DNA from: Castor canadensis
Taxonomy: Eukaryota; Chordata; Mammalia; Rodentia; Castoridae
Reading direction: 5' to 3'
Length of the DNA: 64,000 nt
Assembly (NCBI RefSeq): GCF_047511655.1
Contig: NC_133397.1
Coordinates: 127,556,308 to 127,620,307 of the forward strand
Shown here: positions 59,301 through 64,000 of the stretch, piece after piece
Layout of the letters: every line of letters starts with the position of its first letter
How positions within the stretch are numbered: position 1 is the stretch's first letter
Notes under the pieces: generated by a model
The model's input: the letters and a program-made list of their open reading frames with translations, nothing else
Databases searched by the model: none
Told to the model about the DNA's origin: nothing
Position numbers and translations under genes: made by a program

Positions 59301-61837
59301 CATTGCTAAAAGAACTCAAAGGCAAAAAAATACATGGTCAAGGATTATAAGAAGTAGAGTTATTCAAAAATGTTCACACCACCCAAAGCAATCTGCACGT
59401 TCAAGGGAATCCCTATCAAAATCTCAATGCCATTGTTTTGAAGAACTAGAAAAAAAATCCTAAAATTCATACAGAACATTGAGGGAAGAAGCAGAAAGTT
59501 ATAACCTGGTACTTCCTGATTTCATAACATGCCATTAGTTCAGTGGTCGTCATGGTGGAGGTAACAGCATGGAAAGCACGTTGGTGTATCAAGCAGATAT
59601 GCATATGCTTAGGTTGAGCTAGGCTGTGGGGCAGAATAACACTGAAACACACACACACACGGACAGGATAAGAACCCAGAAACAACCCCTTGCATATATG
59701 GCCAAATGTTTTGGGCAAGGGTACCAAAGGGAAAGGGATGGTCTCTTCAACTGGCATTTCTGAGAAAACCGTGTACATTCACCTGCAAAAGAATGAACTT
59801 GGACCCTTCTCTTATTCCACATACAAAAATTAACTCAAAATGGATTCAAGACCAGAATGTCAGACCAAACTATAAAAGTCCTGGAAGGAATTACAGGGAA
59901 AGCTTCAGGACATTAGATTCAACAGTGACTTCTTAGTTGTGACACCAAAAAGCCCAGGTAACCAAAACAAAGAGACAAAGGGACTTAAACCCTTAAAACC
60001 TTAACCCTTCTGCACATCAAAAGAAACGGTCTGGTTGGAAAGGCAGGCTACCTCTGGGAGGAAATGTTTGCAAATAATGTGTCTGATAAAGGATTAATAT
60101 TCAGAATACACAAGAAACTATTATCATGACTTAACAACAAAAACCAAACAACCGCTGGCTGTGTGGCTCAAGTGGTAGAGCACCTGGTCGGCAGGCGTGA
60201 GGACCTGAGTTCAAGCCCCAGTACCACCAAAAAAGAAAAACAAAACAAAACAAAAAAATCCAAATAACCCAATTAAAAATGGGCAAAGGAGTTGAACAGG
60301 CAATTCTTCAGAGAGGAAATATAAGTGGCTACATTGATGACTCTTGTGAGCACAAGACTTCAAGGCCATCTACTTCTATAAGAGACAGTAAATCAGTCTC
60401 ATCGTGTGATTCTGAAGGCTTTAAGAAACCTTACAAGTAACCAAAAACTTTTATTAGGAAAGCCTCAGTATCAGGAGTAAGCAATTCACATCTTTATTAT
60501 GGGCAGGGTTCAAAACATTTGTCAGCTGCCCAACATCATGAATCAAAATTGAAAAACGAAGAGGGGTCACCTCACACCCCTTAACCCTGCCACCACCCAA
60601 AGGGTAGGAAATCGCAGGTGTTGGCAAGACCGTGGAGGAATGGGAACCCTGCGTGTTGTCATAGGTGACGTGAAAATGGACCTGATTCTGAAAAACGGTA
60701 TGGAGGCTCCTCAAAGCATTAGAAACAAAGCTACCATATAACACAGCGATGCCACTTCTGAATTTAATGCAGGATCTCAAAGACACGTTTGTACCTCCAC
60801 GTTCCATGCAGCATTACGCATGACAGACAGCCAAGCGGGCAAGCTGGCTGATGCCTGTGGGTGGATGAGTGGATAAAGCCAAGGTGGAGAGCAAATGTGA
60901 CAGAACAGGGTGCTGCTTTCAAAAGGAAGTCCTGTGACAGCTCTGATACCATGAACCTTGGGATCTTATGTAAGCTCAGCTCCATCCATATAAAATGTCT
61001 CAAGTGTTCTTGGGGAGGGGGATTAGTGTCAAATGCTATCGTCTCTATCATGCAAGAAGAAAAAGTTCCAGGGATCTGCTGCTCGGCAAAGTGCATGCAC
61101 AATGCCACAAAACTGCAATCTTTAAAGTGGCTACGATGGTTAAAAGTTTCTCCGGTGATAAACCCATACTACATGTTGTTGGTTACTCAGAGTGTGTATT
61201 TGAGATAAATCATCTTTTGAATTAAGTAAAGATGTCTCAAATGAAAGCCTAAGATAACATCAGTGTCAGAATTTGGGGACAGGAGGAAGTTACTGTCAGG
61301 AATTTGGATTGAAGATGGGCCAGGTTGACATCTTTCTTTTCCACAAAGGACCCCAGTGAGGGCTGGGGTGTGGCTCAACTGGGAGAGCACCTGACTGCAT
61401 GTTCAGAGCCCTGAATTCAAAACTCAGTGCCACCAAAAAAAAAAAAAAAAAAAAAAAAGATCAGCAGCAAATTGTCAGACTCGTTGAACACAGTTCATCA
61501 TGCAGTGCACCTCAGGGAGGGTGGAATGACTGGACTCAGGTCAAAGAAAGCACACACATTCTGCAAAGAGCCAGGCTTCCCATCCCAGCGGCAGCCCTCG
61601 CTGCAGGAGGTGCAGATAGGATACCTGAACCCGCCAAGGCCCATCGCTCGTTCGTGCAATGCAATAATCCCGCACACCGAGTCTCGGGTTTGACATCATA
61701 ACTTCAGCATCGTGGGAGAAAAGTTTTCCCCAGACAAAAAGTAACGGAATTGGAGTGACCTACCGCTGATTCACAAAGGGGCTGGAAAGTTCTGCCAGCA
61801 GGCGAAAATTGGCGACGAAGGCCAGCACGCCATCAGT
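56001..61837 (-). CDS. TLCD4: TLC domain-containing protein 4, last two coding exons
   Basis: The C-terminal 130 residues or so of TLCD4 (TMEM56), a multi-pass ER-type membrane protein of the TLC (TRAM/LAG1/CLN8) family; its biochemical role is not settled. Exon 61764-61837 encodes [20 protein letters not shown] and FVNQ; exon 56001-56319 encodes [10 protein letters not shown] onward to [14 protein letters not shown] and a TAA stop. The Arg codon is split as CG|G over a 5.4-kb intron with GT/AG ends. Two hydrophobic segments are visible, around [20 protein letters not shown] and [20 protein letters not shown], followed by a Lys-rich cytosolic-type tail. The human protein is about 263 aa, so about half is here; the 5' exons lie beyond 64000. 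RWDD3 lies downstream on the same strand, as in human. No disabling change seen. Confidence 0.95.
56405..56618 (+). repeat. Composite B1-dID SINE in TLCD4 intron
   Basis: 'GTATACGTCTGTAATCCTAG', 'CAGAGATCAGGAGGATCACA', 'CATGAGACCCTATCTCAAAA', then a shortened dID ('GGTCCTGAGTTCAAGCCTCA') and an A15 tail. Confidence 0.92.
56782..56880 (-). repeat. dID SINE
   Basis: 'GGTGGTACTGGGGTTTTGAA', 'TGCTCTACCACTGCAGCCAC', with a repeated GGCAGACTAGGCAGA between the boxes. Confidence 0.9.
56881..58609. other. TLCD4: TLCD4 intron, nothing recognised
   Basis: Non-coding. Short open frames on both strands (57003-57743) overlap one another and have no family features. Confidence 0.5.
58610..59068 (+). mobile_element. 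Ancient L1 3' end (L1M-like)
   Basis: 'AAATCATCAAACAAACTCAC', 'CACCCTGGATTGGGTTTCGG', 'GATACTAATGGGAAATCAAT', 'GTATATGAGAGCTC' and 'AACTTTTCTATAAATCTAAA' follow the 3' UTR of the old mammalian L1M group. Confidence 0.8.
59133..59230 (+). repeat. dID SINE inside L1, with target duplication
   Basis: 'GGACTTGAGGTGTGGCTC', 'CTGAGTTCAAACCCCAGTAC' and an A-rich tail. AAAAGGATAAGA at 59123-59134 recurs at 59231-59242, a 12-bp target duplication. Confidence 0.93.
60150..60262 (+). repeat. dID SINE inside L1
   Basis: 'GTGTGGCTCAAGTGGTAGAG', 'CTGAGTTCAAGCCCCAGTAC' followed by a CAAAA-rich tail. Close to the local dID consensus. Confidence 0.92.
61360..61459 (+). repeat. dID SINE
   Basis: 'GGCTGGGGTGTGGCTCAACT', 'CTGAATTCAAAACTCAGTGC' and an A24 or longer tail (61434-61459). 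Confidence 0.92.
61764..61837 (-). CDS. TLCD4: TLCD4 penultimate coding exon
   Basis: 74 bases. Acceptor TTTACCGCACAG, donor CG|GTAGGT. Encodes [20 protein letters not shown] then FVNQ and two bases of the split Arg codon. The family reads '[24 protein letters not shown]' here. Confidence 0.97.
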
Positions 61838-64000
61838 CTGTGCGGTAAACATAGACACAATGTCAGGGATAACGTCATTACTGAAACGTCTGCGCACATA
61901 AGAAACACACAGTAGCTCCCATGCCCAACGTGACAATCTATGAAAACAGACCAAGACACTCGTTTACTGCTCAGGTGGCGTCTTCTTTGTGAGAGTTTGG
62001 AAAGGTCCTGGAACTCTGCTGTGTTTTTCAAACTGTTACATCACATGCTAGTGTTCACTTGTGCGTTTAATGCGGACCTTGGCTCATGCTGAGCCTTGGA
62101 CTCTGTAATTAACCGTTAGTGACAATATTCTCTGATTCCTGTAGAAGGAGCAATCGCTGGCAGAGCCGTGTGGCCTCCAGCCGGGATGTCACAGCGGTTA
62201 AACATCTTCCAGGAACTCACTTGCACATTCGTTCTTAAGGTGCTGACACCTGACCACATCAAAAGTGTAGTTATGCCGAACACCTAAGTCAGCGAACAGA
62301 CTCGCTTTTGCCCAATACAGCAACGTGACAGATCTCGTCTGTCGCATTTGATCTAAAAATACAGAGCCTAAACTTAAACGTAATGCCTAATACATTCTAC
62401 CAATTTAATAATGTGCAGAATGCAGCAGTTAGTTAACAGAGAGCAGGCCAAAAGTACATGTTTCAAGAATTTGATTTAACATGCTTGAAAAAGTGCCACA
62501 AGGAGGCCAGGGGTGTGGCACAAGTGCTAGAGTGCTTGCCCAGCAAGCATGAGGCCCCGAGTTCAATCCCCAGTTCTGACAATTAAAAAAAAAAATTCGC
62601 CAAGGTAAATGGAGTCACTTAGCACAATTATTACAATTATGATTACACATCAAAGAAAACAGTCTACCCACCAATATTTTAGGGACACATGGAACTTGGG
62701 AAACTACTTTCCACCAGGTAGGTATACCATGGTAAACAGAGACAGGAGGCATGAGTCAGTCAATGAAGTTTTATTTGAAGATTTTTAACGCTTATCCGTG
62801 CAAATTATTTTAGGAATTTAAAATTGAGAGCTGGGTTACAAAAATTAGCTTTTCCCAGGCTGAAAATTGTTTACAATGTCAAATTCTTTGTAGTCATTTG
62901 GGGGCACATGATGAGGAAGGACAGAGGACAATGGCCAGAGAAAAACGGAAGGCGAGCACTGAGCGCAGGAAGGTGGACCAGTTGTGCGGACAGTCAACAC
63001 ATCCATGTCTGAGAAAGAATGACCACAGGTTTTATTACTTTACCATGGAACTGTAGGCAACAGTCAACAGTGGGGGACAGTAATTAGACTCGTAAAACAA
63101 GTGACACTTTTGAAGAAGTAACAATATTTTTATACTGTTTCTTTACCTCTGCTGGAATTTAAATATAGCAGGCTACACTATTGTGTGTTTTAAAAAGAAT
63201 AGGTAATGGTTAAAAAAAAGAATGTAACGTTAGTAGGATTAAAGTTATTATCCATTGAATAAAAATAACAAGTTCCTGTCCCATGGTAGGCTAGGATGTT
63301 TCTGTTTGCAGCGACACCTCACTGAACTGCTGGTGCCTGGGTACAGCAGTGGGAGAACAGCCACGATCACACATAAAATTCACTTTGACCTGCTGTTCTG
63401 CTAATCAGCCTATGGTGCCCAATTTCTGGTGTCAGTCAAATATGAGCAGCTCAGGTTAAAAATTCTCCTGATGAAGATGTGTGGGTGTAGAAATGCCTAA
63501 GCTTGTAGTTCTATCGATAGCAAGTGTTTAGAATTACAAGAATTAAGTTTTGCAGTTCCCCAGAAGTGTCCAGTCACTTTGTCTCTGTAGGCTTGCGTGG
63601 GTAGACCATCTGTCTTAAGTCCCTTTGTGTGCACAAATTCATCATTTATGCTATCCATGTCTGAAATGTCCACCATTTCTCTGCCACAGCACACTGGATA
63701 GACTAAATAACTTGTAAGAATCATGTTTACTGTGGCTACCATTTTCTGGTAATTTTTTTTAAATTTTGAACTGTCTTATTTCCAAGCACTAAGTAATTAC
63801 TTCCTTGAGTGAGTTTTTTGCTGCAATCAACATACAACATCCACCAACCCAAGCTAGACAGCTCGCCCTCTGCCAAATTCCTATGGCCTCCTCAAACACC
63901 ATCAAGCAGTTTGGGAAAAATTGCACATCAATGTCCATTTTACTGAAATATTTTTCTGCATTCTCATACTAAACGCATCTCCAAATTAAAGAAGAGTGTT
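61838..64000 (-). other. TLCD4: TLCD4 intron, runs off the window
   Basis: No further TLCD4 exon found up to 64000. A dID SINE lies at 62508-62600. A minus frame at 63497-63742 (81 codons) has no family match I recognise. Confidence 0.6.
62508..62600 (+). repeat. dID SINE
   Basis: 'GGGGTGTGGCACAAGTGCTA', 'CCGAGTTCAATCCCCAGTTC' and an A-rich tail. Confidence 0.9.

Larger units (their letters stand above)
59070..61175 (+). mobile_element. Ancient L1 ORF2/3' UTR fragment (L1M-like)
   Basis: In order: 'AACTATGGCATCAAAAAGGA', 'CAGGAATAAACTTAACTGAA', 'CCACCCAAAGCAATCTGCAC', 'AATTAAAAATGGGCAAAGGA', 'ACGGTATGGAGGCTCCTCAA', 'AAAAAGTTCCAGGGATCTGC', 'GTGGCTACGATGGTTAAAAG'. This tracks the last part of L1 ORF2 and the 3' UTR. 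Two dID SINEs are inserted (59133-59230 and 60150-60262). Many scattered changes; old. Confidence 0.85.

Noticed and set aside
63497-63742. 81-codon minus frame considered as a further TLCD4 exon
   Set aside because: It shares no residues with the TLC-domain segment expected upstream of the exon at 61764, and no suitable splice phase was found.
1-64000. CRISPR arrays, operons, tRNA, snRNA or rRNA genes
   Set aside because: None seen. The tRNA-like sequences all belong to dID SINEs, with A tails and SINE-type divergence, and lack a full cloverleaf.

Overview
The window is mammalian nuclear DNA, most likely from a rodent of the beaver / kangaroo-rat group (Castorimorpha; my best guess is a beaver-like genome). 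The clues are many short B1-like SINEs, tRNA-derived 'dID' SINEs (box-B-like GAGTTCAAACCCCAGTACC followed by an A tail) and fusions of the two, together with rodent-style L1 3' ends and old MaLR and ERVL LTRs. The species is inferred from repeat structure, not from a database search.

Two protein genes are supported, both on the minus strand. RWDD3 (RSUME, a SUMO-conjugation enhancer) is complete: four coding exons at 20282-20366, 13657-14147, 11827-11942 and 11641-11752 join in frame to 804 nt, giving 267 aa, the length I recall for human RWDD3. Its promoter is a CpG island crowded with GGGGCGGG boxes (about 20200-20870). Upstream of it on the same strand lie the last two coding exons of TLCD4 (TMEM56), at 61764-61837 and 56001-56319; its 5' exons are beyond the right edge. 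This TLCD4-RWDD3 order and orientation matches human chromosome 1p21.3, where read-through transcripts are annotated.

Layout: 1-11400 is intergenic DNA downstream of RWDD3 with a TA/TC microsatellite, a MaLR LTR (4108-4498), an MLT2-type LTR (about 7897-8425) and SINEs. RWDD3 fills 11400-20450. From 20870 to about 50750 there is a 30-kb repeat-rich spacer: LTR fossils at 24246-24690, 27540-27858, 38269-38840 and 44106-44705; L1 pieces, including a twin-primed (5'-inverted) insertion with a perfect 14-bp target duplication at 33166-34055; MIR and L2 relics; and large microsatellites. From 50775 to 56000 the DNA is AT-rich and SINE-poor, with three good poly(A) signals in the TLCD4 sense, so it may be a long TLCD4 3' UTR. 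From 56320 to the end is TLCD4 intron, holding two ancient L1 fragments (about 58610-61175) with younger SINEs inserted.

I found no CRISPR array, operon, RNA gene or new multi-gene system. The points most worth a second look are the 74-bp last intron of RWDD3, whose retention leaves an open reading frame to a different C-terminus; the possible long TLCD4 3' UTR; and the structured repeats. Most of the remaining open reading frames are short and lie in repeats or unconserved DNA.
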